Source: Hyphodiscus hymeniophilus (lineage: Eukaryota > Ascomycota > Leotiomycetes > Helotiales > Hyphodiscaceae). From it: DNA of 64,000 nt. The stretch's first letter is position 1; every line of letters starts with the position of its first letter. Positions 11,091 through 22,015 of the stretch are shown piece by piece. The notes under the pieces were generated by a model. It made no database searches and was not told where the DNA came from. It was given only the letters and a program-made list of their open reading frames with translations. The DNA lies in the NCBI GenBank assembly GCA_016508695.1, contig VNKQ01000005.1:2232001-2296000 (forward strand). The letters are read 5' to 3'. The position numbers were made by a program, and so were the translations under genes.

Positions 11091-11592
11091 GTTTGCGTTC
11101 TAATAGACGTATCAGCCTTGTACAACCAGTCTATAGATAATAGATGTATAGAGGTTAGTACCTTGTGATTGCGGTTGGATTCGGAATTTGCGTAAGGTTC
11201 TGGTTGTTGGAGTCGTCGTCGATGTGAATTTTCGACTTCTGTGTGAATTCGCTAAAAATTAGCGTATATTCTTTGCCCCTGCATGAGACCACGTGATAGC
11301 CTAGCCAGCCTTATGACGGCGCGGGGAGATGATCGGAACCGCTTTTCGAAATTTATCGAAAACAATAATCCAGTCATCAAAACGCTGTTGTCTCCCACGT
11401 GGCGAGCTCGTGGACGTCTTCTGTTCAATCAAACTGGGTGACACTGCATCCTAACATCTTGTTGCACCGAATTGGCTTCTGAAGTTGCAGAATTCGAAGC
11501 AACAAATTACAATTCTCGTTGTAGGACCCCGCGGCCTCCGATCGGTCCTGTATTGATTTCGTCGCATTGAAAGAGGAGCACAATCCACCAGA
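11091..11592. promoter_or_regulatory. Shared divergent promoter RPS28/HIS1 with two CACGTG boxes
   Basis: The 502 bp between the two start codons hold CACGTG at 11290-11295 and 11396-11401. This is the binding site of bHLH factors such as Cbf1, which in some ascomycetes is tied to ribosomal protein and amino-acid genes. No TGACTCA Gcn4/CPC1 site was seen. Confidence 0.45.
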
Positions 11593-12802
11593 ATGGATCT
11601 GGTCAATCAGTAAGGTTCCACCATTTCGATATGCCTTTGCTAGGAGGAGAACATTATAACGAACTATTTACTGACAATTCGGAAAGCTTGGAGGGTAAAC
11701 TGCTGTTTGCTGTTCCCAAGAGTGAGTCAAGCACTCGGAAACAGAAAAGTTGAAGAATAGAGCTGACTATTTGATTGAAGAGGGACGCCTACTGCAAGCA
11801 GCACTCAATCTTCTCGAAGGTGCAGATATACAATTCCGCCGTGAAAACCGACTCGACATCGCTCTTGTCAAGAACCTACCCATTGCGCTCGTCTTCCTCC
11901 CCGCAGCCGACATTCCCACATTTGTTGGTGAGGGTAGAGTCTCGATAGGTATTACTGGACGAGATACTGTCGCTGAACATGCTTCGGGTGTACAAGCTCA
12001 GCGAAGGGAGCGAGGGAGCGAGACCCCTACTGAGGATTTAGATAATATTGGCTCTGAGGAGATTATGGACCTGGGCTTTGGCGCCTGCAAATTGCAGGTC
12101 CAAGTGCCGGAGAAAGGAAGCTATGTTGAGCCAAAGGATCTGATTGGAAAGAACGTTGGCACAAGTTTTGTGAGCCTCGCGGAAGATTATTTTGCTGCAT
12201 TGGAGGCAGAGCAGGATGGAACGAGTGGCCAAAGTAGTGGCAAGAGGAAGTTGAGAACGAAAATTATTGAGCTGAGTGGTAGCGTTGAGGCTGCCTGTGC
12301 CCTCGGAGTTGCAGATGGAATTGTCGATCTCGTTGGTGAGTACGTTCTGGCTTTTGCGGGGGATAACACTGACGACTATCAGAATCCGGAGAAACAATGA
12401 AAGCTGCTGGGTTAAAAGCAGTTGATACTGTAGTGTCAAGTACCGCTGTTCTTATCAAGTCAAAGAACCCCACAAATCCAGCTTTAGTTGATCTGATTGC
12501 CTCGAGGATATTAGGAGTCATAAGTACGTTTAACTCTTGAACTTTTACCCCACTAACGTCTTACAGCTGCCCAAAAATACGTTCTCTGCCAATACAATGT
12601 TCAACGCTCGAAACTCCAGGCTGCAACGAAAATCACCCCCGGAAGACGAGCACCTACCATCAATGCGTTAGAAGAAGAGGGTTGGGTGGCGGTTAGTTCA
12701 ATGGTCGAAAAGAAGCAAATTGCTACAGTCATGGATAAGCTAACAGAGGTTGGAGCGACGGACATATTGGTGCTAGCGATTGCAAATACCAGAGTAGGCT
12801 GA
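11593..12802 (+). CDS. HIS1: ATP phosphoribosyltransferase (histidine step 1)
   Basis: Five exons fit in phase: 11593-11609, 11687-11721, 11781-12335, 12383-12523 and 12567-12802, giving 327 aa. The product condenses ATP with PRPP, the first committed and feedback-inhibited step of histidine synthesis in the cytosol. The start rebuilds MDLVNHLEGKLLFAVPKKGR. Diagnostic blocks follow: GADIQFRRENRLDIALVKNL, FLPAADIPTFVGEGRVSIGI, SGSVEAACALGVADGIVDLV and ESGETMKAAGLK (the PRPP-binding loop region). The C-terminal HisG regulatory domain starts around KYVLCQYN and includes KITPGRRAPTINALEEEGWV. The first exon is only 17 nt. A Ser/Arg-rich insert around residues 90-105 (RRERGSETPTED) is longer than in the bacterial enzyme. 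Confidence 0.96.
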
Positions 12803-13657
12803 GCGAGTTTGGATACCCAATTAGATCATGTGAGTGGCATTGTTCAAGGGGATAGACAAAACAGAAACGACTGGGGCATCAATGGCGTATTGGTCTTCAA
12901 TGAGAAGCCATCCAGCATATATCATACCCCGTTTCCTATGATAGGGTCTGTTCCTGCTCGGCTACTTCGTACTATCAATTTTCAGAGCCTTCGTTCTCTA
13001 TCAATAGTCACCTACTATACAAGTGTTCTTCTCCTTGTTTCATGTATCATGAATGAGGCGTAGGTTACGAGTTGATAACCTTGAGATGTAGACGGCAAAA
13101 TCGGATAGCCTCGTAAAGGCGAGCTTCAAACCGGTCCTTTTCCACTGCGAATTTCCTTTCAGAGGACGTCAATGAGATAAAGCTTTCTCGGCTGTCGCAC
13201 GCCTGTTCTGTTACAATGAGTCCTTAATAGAAAAACTATGGGTCAATTCTCTTTAGATTTTAAGCAAAAGTTTGCTGTTTCAAAACCCGGTTTACACGTC
13301 ACTTATCACCAGCGTCACACGTGTAGGAATTGTGAAGTTTTCTCATTTGCCCTTTTGCTGGCATGCATGAGCGTATGTGGTTGGATCGTTAGTGTATAAA
13401 AATGCCTTTGAAGCTTGAGATTGGCTATTGCATTGGTTTTACATTGGTTTAAAGAACGGCCTATCAAACCGTGGTACTTGTAAGGAGAAGTCGGTTCCCA
13501 ACATGACTGTGACCTAGTGACTAAACCACGCAAAGCCAATACCGTTATTTTTTTTTTTCAGCACGACACTGCCGAGCTTCTCCCAATTTCCTCAAGAGAT
13601 AAGTGAAAGATCAGTGGCTCCGGGGTGGTAAGCAAGTAAACCAACTCAAACATGACT
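12803..13657. other. Intergenic between convergent HIS1 and epoxide hydrolase
   Basis: No gene recognised; both neighbours end here. It contains a T-run of about 11 near 13550. Confidence 0.5.
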
Positions 13658-15145
13658 TTAGAAGACCGCAGTATTAGACAATTCTCGGTTGCCAAAGAAG
13701 CCTCGAATATCCTCCAGAAGCAGCTTTGGGGTCTCAGTAGCAGCGAAGTGCCCACCCGTAGTGTGAAGAACTCGATATTTGACATTCCCCACTCGTTGCG
13801 CCCAGTCGAGCGGCTTGCAAAGTCAGCTTATTTTGCTGAGGAGAGAGGAATAGCTTTGAGGGGAGAGAATTCTCTCAAGATACTTACAGTTCTGTATCCT
13901 AAATCATGGGCAAACTCCGAGATTGCCACGGGCTGGTTCACAAATGGGTACGTGCCCACGCCTTCCAATGTTAAACCACCCTCCTTGTCTAGTGTCAGTT
14001 CCATTGACAGTTTCACATCGAGCCGCGGGAATCTATCTGACCTTGGCCGCCTCCTTGTAAATCCTCGATGCCCCATATGGTCCTTGAATCCACATCATCA
14101 TAGTCCACGTAATGATATCTTCCGGTGTCCAAAATCCCGGATTGTTGACAATACCCCACATCCCGTCGTAAATCCACATGGCGAATCCGATTGGACTATC
14201 AGTCATCCCGAAACCGAGTCGCAATGGTCTCGTCTGCTGAATCTGTCCATAGCCCCAAAAGGTAGTAGTAAATCCTTCATAGGCCTCGATTGATACAGTC
14301 TCATCCTCTGTCGTCTCGTTATTCTGATATCGCTGAAGATCATTCGAATTAGGAGGCACAATCCAGAAGTTGGAATGTACCGCGACGACCGACTCTGGAT
14401 GGAGATGCGCCTGATAGCGAAGGATGAAAGCTCCTTGATCACCACCTTGAATGACGTACTTCGAGTAGCCAAGCTGTTTCATCAAAGCATCGAATGTATG
14501 GGCGGCGGCCATGTAGCCAAATCCTGGTTTCACCGGCGCGGGCGAGAAGCCAAACCCAGGAACGGATGGAGCGACAACATGGAAAGCTGGATCTGTGCTT
14601 GAAGATGGGCTTGTAAGGCTGTCGATGATCTTCTCAACCTCGATAAAGGATCCCGGCCAGCCATGAATAAATAGCAGCGGGATCGCGTCATGGCGAGATG
14701 AGATGTGGTGCACGAAATGAAGAGGAACTGGTTCTACATATGATGAACCGGGAGGCGGCAAGACAGTGGTCGTATATTGAATGAGTCTTCATATCATATT
14801 AACGCAAGCACAAATACTCTAGAAGGATACTTACTTCGCATTCAACTGAGTTTGAACCAAATCCCAGTCATATTCGTTGACCCAGTAATCTCTGACTGTA
14901 GTGCCATTATGAACTGGTGGCCCATCCGTGAAATCAGGCTGATCAACATCTTCAGGAAAGCGAGTCAACGCCACTTTCTGTTTAGTGAAGGCAATGAATT
15001 CTTCGTTCACTTTGATTGTGAACGGTGCTGGAGAGGGGCCGAAGTTGGCTACAAAATTCTGTGCGCTCATTGCAAACGTGCTGTGCCAAATGAGAAGCAC
15101 ACATACTACACGAGATACAGAGTAGAAAGTACTCATTATAAACAA
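13658..15145 (-). CDS. Epoxide hydrolase, microsomal/juvenile-hormone type, probably secreted or ER
   Basis: Exons on the minus strand: 14835-15145, 14042-14786, 13888-13983 and 13658-13813, giving 435 aa. It hydrolyses epoxides to diols. A hydrophobic leader (VSRVVCVLLIWHSTFAMS) is followed by an EHN-type N-terminal domain (FTIKVNEEFIAFTKQKVALT, DYWVNEYDWDLVQTQLN). The alpha/beta-hydrolase core has the HGWPGS oxyanion motif at 145-150 and nucleophile Asp220 in GGDQGAF. The C-terminal VAISEFAHDLGYRTPLDWAQ block carries the catalytic His406 in GGHFAATE. The third intron (13984-14041) has a weak GTCAGA donor but a good CTGAC branch and keeps phase; without it the frame meets a TAG. Neighbours on the same strand are a DUF3445 protein and a MetE-like enzyme. 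Confidence 0.88.
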
Positions 15146-15766
15146 GCAGTGATGATGTTAGTGCACGAAAATCACTGCTTGAGAGGAGGGCTACGCCTTT
15201 TATAATTGACGGCGGAAATTGATACATTATTCGTGGCGCTTGGCTGGATGACTTCTGTCCTGCTTCCGGCTGGCAATATTCTTATCTCTCCACATCTAAT
15301 AAAATCAATAGATCGATTATTCAAAGACCAATCAGTAGAAACACAATGCAGAATTATGGCAGTGTCTTGTACCATGCTCGTTCCGTATATCGTATACACA
15401 CATAAGCGTGTGTAGACTATCACAAATGTGGGCCACTCGCTAACCCTGACTGATCAGCCATGCCAAGCGTCTTCCGAGAGAAGGAAAACAACGCAATGCG
15501 ACACCAAAGCTTACCAGCTATAATGACTGGTAGCATTATTCGAGAGATTCCATGCCGTTATCATGATTGCTGCACAGCAGGAATGTTCATTTGACGGACA
15601 TATTACGTGACATTATCTCCACAACACCTCGTATCTTGGGGACACCTTCCATTCATTCTACGAACTCTAGAAGACAACGAACGACATGGAAGAAATGGGG
15701 CCTGTGTGTTAGTTAATACCAAACTCAGCTATCTGAGTCAAGCCCACGGGTTCAAGGGATATGGCC
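15146..15766. other. Intergenic, nothing recognised
   Basis: This is the promoter side of the epoxide hydrolase gene and the 3' flank of the DUF3445 gene. No motif stands out. Confidence 0.4.
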
Positions 15767-17053
15767 TCAGTCTCGTAGATATTTCTTGACTTCCTCCCCC
15801 CACACTACACCACGCTTGTAAAAGTGCATTTGGGGCACACTTCCTTCTTTCAGCCCATCAATCGATTGTGCCAGCTCTTCTCCCAATCCTTCTTCTTTAA
15901 TGTCTTTGAGGGGATAGAGATACGTTTTAAACGAGAAGACCAAAGCTTTCGTCTTCGGGAGTCGGTGCAACATCTGCCGCTCTGTTCTGAGCCAGGTCTG
16001 GTACTTGATCAGTCCAAACTCTACCCGAATAAAACCCCTGACTCACATTGTCAATGTCAATATCTTCTTTTTCTACCTCCTCGCCTTCATAAAGATGGTT
16101 CCCACCACTTGCAGCGTACAACCGATCATGAGTTGTAATTGCCCACTGTTCACGATCATCAGATGCGTTCTCTCAATGCAAGCTTTCCAGCAAAAAGAGC
16201 AACATACATTGGCCCTCAAAACAATTCTCCCTACTTCAATCCTGTCAAAAAACCTGTCCATACTCTTCTCCAACTTCTCCTTGTACCCCGGAACAGGTTT
16301 ATGGATGTCTCTTAGCTTCAGCCCGAATTTCTCTTTCGTATTGAAGCCCGCAGGAAAGCAGGTCACGAAGCCCTTCAGCACATAGCCATCGCCATCATCC
16401 GATGGTAACAAGAAGAGAAAATCATCGTCAATATTCCCACCGAGGATTTCCAGCGCCTTGATAGGATCAGATGGCGGCGTACGTGGGATAGACTCGGATG
16501 TTGCGAGGTTGAGTAAAGAATTTCCTTGCAGAATAAACATTGTGGGAAAACGGATTGGAAGATACGTGGATACTAGCCAGGTGTAAAGCTCGTCTACTGC
16601 TGGGATTATAGAAGGTGATGCTTGCAAGACGATGGAATGGTGGTCCCGCATAATTTGTTTGCGGAGAGTAAGTCGAGAGAGATATGTACTGTCTATTTCG
16701 ACAAGTTCGGAAATAGTGGAATTGGTAATAGCTATTCTCTCGTCAGATAAACCTTTCCAGACTTTCAAAGAAGGTTTACGACAGAGAATCGTCGACATTG
16801 AGTGACTACTGGGAAGAACAAACTTACCCATAGTCAGGTGATACTTGGGTTTGAATGGCCTTAATTTTAATGGTTCGGTAGTTTTCCAGTCGAAATGTGG
16901 CAAAGGAGTTATCAATGAGTATGCATCCTTCTCATGTGACCCTTTGTTGGTTGGCATCTGGTGGTGCACTTTTGATCGAAGCATTCGTCTCCAGAGCCCT
17001 ATTATGCAGCCGAGGAAGGCTGTTACAGCCAGCAATCCTGTCCAAAACTGCAT
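15767..17053 (-). CDS. DUF3445 protein, heme-dependent oxidative N-demethylase-like
   Basis: Exons on the minus strand: 16208-17053, 16047-16145 and 15767-16003, giving 393 aa. An N-terminal hydrophobic segment (GLLAVTAFLGCIIGLW) anchors the protein to a membrane. The core matches the DUF3445/HDOD family: RPFKPKYHLTMGK near the start, LQGNSLLNLATSESIP, GFVTCFPAGFNTKEKFGLKL, DIHKPVPGYKEKLEKSMDRF, GRIVLRANWAITTHDRLY, WLRTERQMLHRLPKTKALVF and FSFKTYLYPLKDI. Bacterial relatives use heme to demethylate dimethylamine and related amines, giving formaldehyde. The fungal substrate is unknown. The second intron is very short (43 bp) but restores the conserved LRTERQ block. It lies between an epoxide hydrolase and a MetE-like methyltransferase, all on one strand. 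Confidence 0.85.
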
Positions 17054-17536
17054 AGTGATTATCCAGATCGAAAATCGGAGTCAGAAAGGGTGAAAGAATG
17101 AGAAGAGTGTCAAAAATATAACCCTCCATTTCAGATAGCTATGACTATGACCAATAGTTGGCCTACAGATAGCAGCAGAGTGGGCGTCGCTACCGGTAAC
17201 AATTCCCTAAACGGGATGGGGGTGAAGAGTGGGGGCAAGGGGTTTGTTGATCTGGGAATCGAAAAGTCACATGCTTGGGCCATTGTCGTACTACCGTAAT
17301 GTCGCTGGATGTGATAATACTGCTCCCGGTATTGAAAGCCTGCGGAACATTTGTTCTTTTTGATGCCTCTTGAGGACAGGAGTTTTTGATCCATCAAATA
17401 AATGAAGTTTTTGTTGACCAAATGAATGCAAAGCATTAAAAACTTTTCCCGCTTTCGTCTGATCTGTCCAATTTGCCCTCACTACCCAACCCCTGCTAGA
17501 AATGAAACAAGAAAATAGACCGCTCTTCTTTTCATG
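17054..17536. other. Intergenic, nothing recognised
   Basis: This holds the promoter side of the DUF3445 gene and the 3' end of the MetE-like gene. No coding signal. Confidence 0.4.
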
Positions 17537-18742
17537 CTACACTGCATTTTTCCAAATCCTTCGAGCCAGGTCTCTAACCAACACCAACTTCTCCCACATT
17601 CTCTCCTCCGTCACTCCGACACCACCACCCTGAGACATGCTCGCGAACCCACATTGAGGACTCACTCCCAGAGATTGCTGTATGACCTCTCCTCTCGATC
17701 TACTCTGGCCCGTAGCAATGACATCGGCAGCTGCATTGACTTTCCCAATAAGGCTCTCCAGATTCTCCAGCTCCGGGTCCTTCGTTGACACCACGCCTAG
17801 CACCACATTCTTCCCAACGGGCAAGTGTCGTAGGGGCTGGAAATCCCCGGCTCTATCAGAGTCGTACTCGAGATAGAAGGTGTCGTAGCTCAGGCCTTGG
17901 AATATCTTCTTGGCAATCCGCTCGTAGGATCCACTGACCACATGGGTTGAAGACGCCATGTTGCCTCTGCAGAGATGGATACCGACGTGCAAATTCTTAG
18001 GACGACCCGAGAGACAGGCGTTGTGAGCCCATATGTACAAGTCCAGAAGCTCATCCGGATCTATGTCGTCTTCTGCACAGCCTTTGAGGAATCCGTCTGT
18101 CATAAAGTAAGTCAAGTTCGGATCGTCAATCTGAATTGAGCGAAGACCAGCCGAGTACAGGATATCAAACTCAGTTTGGTATGCTGAGGCTAAGTCTGTG
18201 AAGTACTCTTCATCTGAAGAGTAGGCCGAAGAAGAGTATGCAGTCCCTTTGGCAAGTTGCATGTGTTGCCATGTTGGGCTTGGCATTGTTAGTTTTCCGT
18301 CTTTCCACTGGTCCGGGTTCAAGAGAGCTTTCAAGGTTTCCCATTCTTCCAAGTACGGACTTTTAACTTGCTTGATTTTCCCAGTCGCAACAACGCCAGG
18401 GCGTGTCTTGATGCCTTGTCGAATCAATGTAGCGCTCGTGGGGAGTTTATTACGGAATCCCTCGGGCAGAGGCAGTTCGGCAAGAACTTCGAAGCCGTCA
18501 ACCTTCTCGAAGAACCCTCCATAGAAGATATGCCGTTCGAATTCGCCAGATGTGATGGGCCTTATTGACAAGTCAAGCTGCTTCTGTACGACGACACCAA
18601 TGACTTCTTTGGTCAGGCTCTTGACGTCCTCAGGGAGGTTTTGGGCGTAAGATGTTGTTGAATCTGATTTTATACGGGCGGCAAGGAGGTCCTGAGGTCG
18701 AAGGAGAGAACCAATCTGCTCAGCATGGAAAGGAGGCGCCAT
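17537..18742 (-). CDS. Single-domain MetE-like (cobalamin-independent) methyltransferase
   Basis: An intronless 401-aa ORF, about half the length of true methionine synthase MetE (about 760 aa). It matches the C-terminal catalytic barrel (UROD/MetE-like fold, YxjG-type): MAPPFHAEQIGSLLRP at the start, then IRPITSGEFER, GLRSIQIDDPNL, LHVGIHLCRGN and VVLGVVSTKDPELEN. All four zinc ligands of MetE have clear counterparts: His256 and Cys258 in HLC, Glu292 in YLEYD and Cys364 in SPQCGF. The chemistry (methyl transfer to a thiol) is therefore likely retained, but the folate-binding N-terminal half is missing and the donor and acceptor are unknown. It is adjacent to and co-oriented with the DUF3445 gene. 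Confidence 0.88.
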   Translation of the reverse strand: MAPPFHAEQIGSLLRPQDLLAARIKSDSTTSYAQNLPEDVKSLTKEVIGVVVQKQLDLSIRPITSGEFERHIFYGGFFEKVDGFEVLAELPLPEGFRNKLPTSATLIRQGIKTRPGVVATGKIKQVKSPYLEEWETLKALLNPDQWKDGKLTMPSPTWQHMQLAKGTAYSSSAYSSDEEYFTDLASAYQTEFDILYSAGLRSIQIDDPNLTYFMTDGFLKGCAEDDIDPDELLDLYIWAHNACLSGRPKNLHVGIHLCRGNMASSTHVVSGSYERIAKKIFQGLSYDTFYLEYDSDRAGDFQPLRHLPVGKNVVLGVVSTKDPELENLESLIGKVNAAADVIATGQSRSRGEVIQQSLGVSPQCGFASMSQGGGVGVTEERMWEKLVLVRDLARRIWKNAV

Positions 18743-19805
18743 TTAATTTGATTCTAAGAAGAGAATCGCTATAGACAGCTGAGGGGGTGCTTCCTAAACA
18801 CTACCCCGCACTTATGTACCGTATAAGTACTGACCCCTGGATCTGCCCCCACTTCAACGTCTTGGAATAGCATATGCTCAACGTCGTGCATGCATTCGAC
18901 TCCAATCATGTTCGGAGACCCTGTGAGTTGTCATCGTATATGCTACGTACGTCAGATCGAGTTTTCCTAGGAGATCCAGTCCGTGAAAAGAAGGACGCCA
19001 ATTTCAAAGTAGCCTTCATTCACCAGATCAAGAAGCGTCTGGCAACCGAGACAATTGTACTGAGCGTCCCAGGACTGGGCGAATGGTATATTTGATGCCT
19101 ACACCTCCAGGAGTTCTACTTGTATTAACTACACGCCTGTTGTCTTAGAACAATGAACAGATCCCTAGGAAGAATACTCATCTAGACGGGGACCTATGTC
19201 TATGTCGCTTGGTAATACTTAGCTTTCTGCTGTCCTTGTACAGAAGCTTGAACCTCAACCATACCCCAATCGAGTATCTGATGCGAGCTTCATATGAGCT
19301 GAATCTGGACCTGGAACATTTCGAAAATTTGAGGCTGTTCAGAATAATTGACGTGTTCAGCTGGCTGTTCAAGTGTTCGGCTCGACATGATAGACTCGGA
19401 TCCGAATACTTCTCATACACCGTTGGCCCGGCATATCCGGATCAGAATCGGGAAGAGCTCGGCCAGCTTCGTTCGTAGATATGAATCGACTTTGTGCCTT
19501 GAGATTGCCAGGGTGCTACGACACTGTGTTCCAAGGGAACGAGCAGACCTTCATATGAACACGTAGTAAAATTGCTTATATACAGAAGACTCTTAAGAGC
19601 AATGAAAAAGTGGGCGTAGATACGGGCACTTTGAGAAGAAAATTTCGTACAACAGTTGAACATTAAGCTCATAAGCGCATATGTACTCAATAAACTCCAA
19701 CGAAAAATGTCAACGCTTAGATCAACGCCATCAGCTCCTCGCAATGAACCCCACTAAGGTAGCATCTCATCGAACATCTCATCGAAAAGTGATCACAGGC
19801 CTCAA
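18743..19805. other. Intergenic with weak ORFs only
   Basis: Short plus-strand ORFs at 18874-19095 and 19209-19478 have no recognisable motif. No splice model joins them convincingly. Confidence 0.35.
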
Positions 19806-20523
19806 CTAAGGCTTACGGTAATACTCCCTCCTCCGTCCCCCATCCTCAACCACGACCCTCTCCCTCTCCACCAGCCGCCCGGAGAGCCTCGGATTCGTCT
19901 CATAAGTAATGCTCCTACTCCTCCTCCTCTCCGCCCTCTCCTGCTCCCCCCTCGGCGCCTCCACGTATCGATAAGTCTCGAACTCCTCCTTGGGCGCCGC
20001 CTGCGGGGGCATCCGTTCCCGGATCCGCTCTCGCTCGATGTACTCCTCCACATCGCCCTTCGAGCTCCCGCGCCTGCTCTTCCCCTTATTGGACACGCTG
20101 ACCCTGCTCGTGCGCGGGCTGCTGCTCGTCTCCTCTACGCTCACGAACTCGATCCGGGGCGGGAGAGGAGAGGGTGCGCGGTTGTATCGAGGGGGAGTGG
20201 CGGCGCGGATGATGGGTGCAGACGGCGGTCTCGACTCGCGGATTATGGTCTCAGATACGCGGCGGCTCTCTGGGCGTGCCGCATAGGCGGTGGTTTTGGC
20301 CTTTCGTGCCGGTCTGGTGAACTCCACATCTTCTTCCCATTTTGGTCGTGCTGTGATAGTTGGTCAGTGACGGTTCCCACTCCTCTCACTGGTACTCGAA
20401 TAATGGAGAAGACTCGTACTGCTGAAGAGACACATAATGTGCCCTTTTAAACACCCAGTCGTAGGGTCTCGACCTTTCACTCTCGAACAGGATCTGCGTC
20501 GTGCGAACGTCCGTTTCTTGCTT
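19806..20523 (-). CDS. Unrecognised basic/Ser-Arg-rich protein, 5' end unresolved
   Basis: The main minus-strand exon, 19806-20350, reads RPKWEEDVEFTRPARKAKTT then a Pro/Ser/Arg-rich stretch, the acidic EEYIERERIRER, EEFETYRYVEAPRGEQERAE and a very basic end (ERRRSRSITYETNPRLSGRL ... GRRREYYRKP). An upstream open segment, 20420-20523, reads QETDVRTTQILFESERSRPY then DWVFKRAHYVSLQQ and looks coding, with an AG at its 5' end and GTACG after it. Its preferred frame does not match the phase of the downstream exon at the best acceptor, so the join and the start codon remain open. The charged, disordered composition suggests a nuclear or RNA-related role, but no family is recognised. Confidence 0.4.
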
Positions 20524-20896
20524 CTACCGACTTTTTCAACCCTGCCAGGGATTCCGGTCCTATCGCCGAGTCAAATTGGGAGCAGCGATTGATGGCGAAT
20601 GGTTAGCAGAAGATGAGGATATAAGACATGGTTTCCCAATGGAAGGGGACATTTGATAGCATTTCAAATACCGATTGGGCTGGTTGGGCAGCAGATGACG
20701 AGACAGAAGCCGGCCGGGGCTTTCCTTGATCTTCCAGGCTATCAGTCAGGGTTCTCGTGTCGCTGTGGCAGTGTGGTGGGGTTCACGGTTGAGCCACAAG
20801 TGGCTGCATAGGTAGGCGGCTTCTCAAACATCACGCCATTTACTTTGCCATTACTATAATTCCTTCAGACATCTCAAAGTCAAGAACGCCATTAAT

Positions 20897-21020
20897 CCCT
20901 CTTCCCTCTTCCCTCTTCCCTCTTCCCTCTTCCCTCTTCCCTCTTCCCTCTTCCCTCTTCCCTCTTCCCTCTTCCCTCTTCCCTCTTCCCTCTTCCCTCT
21001 TCCCTCTTCCCTCTTCCCTT
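20897..21020. repeat. 7-bp satellite (CCCTCTT)n, about 17.7 copies
   Basis: A perfect or near-perfect array of CCCTCTT, with the purine strand AAGAGGG. It resembles but differs from the fungal telomere repeat CCCTAA. Because the unit is not a multiple of three, all frames stay open through it, which creates spurious ORFs on the minus strand. Confidence 0.97.
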
Positions 21021-22015
21021 GGCCCCCTCTCAACAATCTTCCAATTGTTGTATGCTTCGAAAACAACCGAGACAAGCCGCGTTGCTTTTGTTGGAATCAC
21101 AACAATCATAAATTATATCCATTTCTCTGCTCCGTGCTGTTTCTGGGAAGTGATGTAATAATTCACTTTCCCAATTCTCTACCAGCTTCGAAAAGACCTG
21201 GATGTTGACACGAGCTATGTTCCTTCTAGTCAATCACAACAGTCATGAATCGTATCTGTTTGCCGCATTTCGGAAATAGTGAGACATTTCTTCAATAATT
21301 GTATATCGTCCGCACTTTGTGGCACTTAAGATCTATGCGGGAGGCATTGTATAGCCGGATACTTGATACTGGAATCTTAAAATCTTCGAATCCTCTATTC
21401 GAAAACCTTCTCATCCTGCACTGAACACCGATGAAGCAGAATACCAATACAGGGAGCTCTGATCAGACAATTGACTCATTGACCAATACGACGAATCGTT
21501 CAAGTTCGTCCAGTATCAAACCGATTGATATCCTATTGATCACCCAGGATAAGCTCCAGTACGGATCAGCTCTTCACCTCTAACCCTATCTCGAAAATGT
21601 AGTGGCGCTCTAGGGATGATCGAAATCGAACGGACTTTGTCTGCTATGGTCTCTGGATAGAATCACGCAGATCGCTGCTCGTGACTTTTGGCGTGGCTCG
21701 AGGAAGTAGAAAGCCTGTATATGAGCAAAGAGCAAACGGAAATCAATGCCTGGCTCAAGTTGATGTTTCGGGTTTGAGGTGGAAGATGAGCGGAAAGATA
21801 TCCAGTCTCGCACCACTTGGGAACTACTCTTACACGAAAAGGGAGACAAGATATCAAGTTCAAGCAAAAAAGAAGGGTATTTTTACTAAGAGAAAAGAAC
21901 GCAACGCTCGCTCAACATCGCAGACAAGAACGAAACCAAGAACAAGAACAAAACCTCTACCCAACCATCCCAACCCCCAACGCACCCGCCAGCCCAAGCA
22001 CACCCACACCCCACC
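21021..22015. other. Intergenic between satellite and CAP protein
   Basis: No gene recognised. The long plus-strand frame entering from here runs antisense to the CAP gene and is not supported. Confidence 0.4.

Noticed and set aside
13315..13539. Minus-strand ORF of 74 codons
   Set aside because: No motif or splice partner in an AT-rich intergenic stretch; likely random.
19990..20286. 98-codon plus-strand ORF
   Set aside because: Antisense to the basic Ser/Arg-rich minus-strand exon, no recognisable motif.
20840..21109. Minus-strand ORF of repeated GKREEGR units
   Set aside because: It is produced by the 7-bp satellite, which stays open in all frames; nothing outside the array looks coding.
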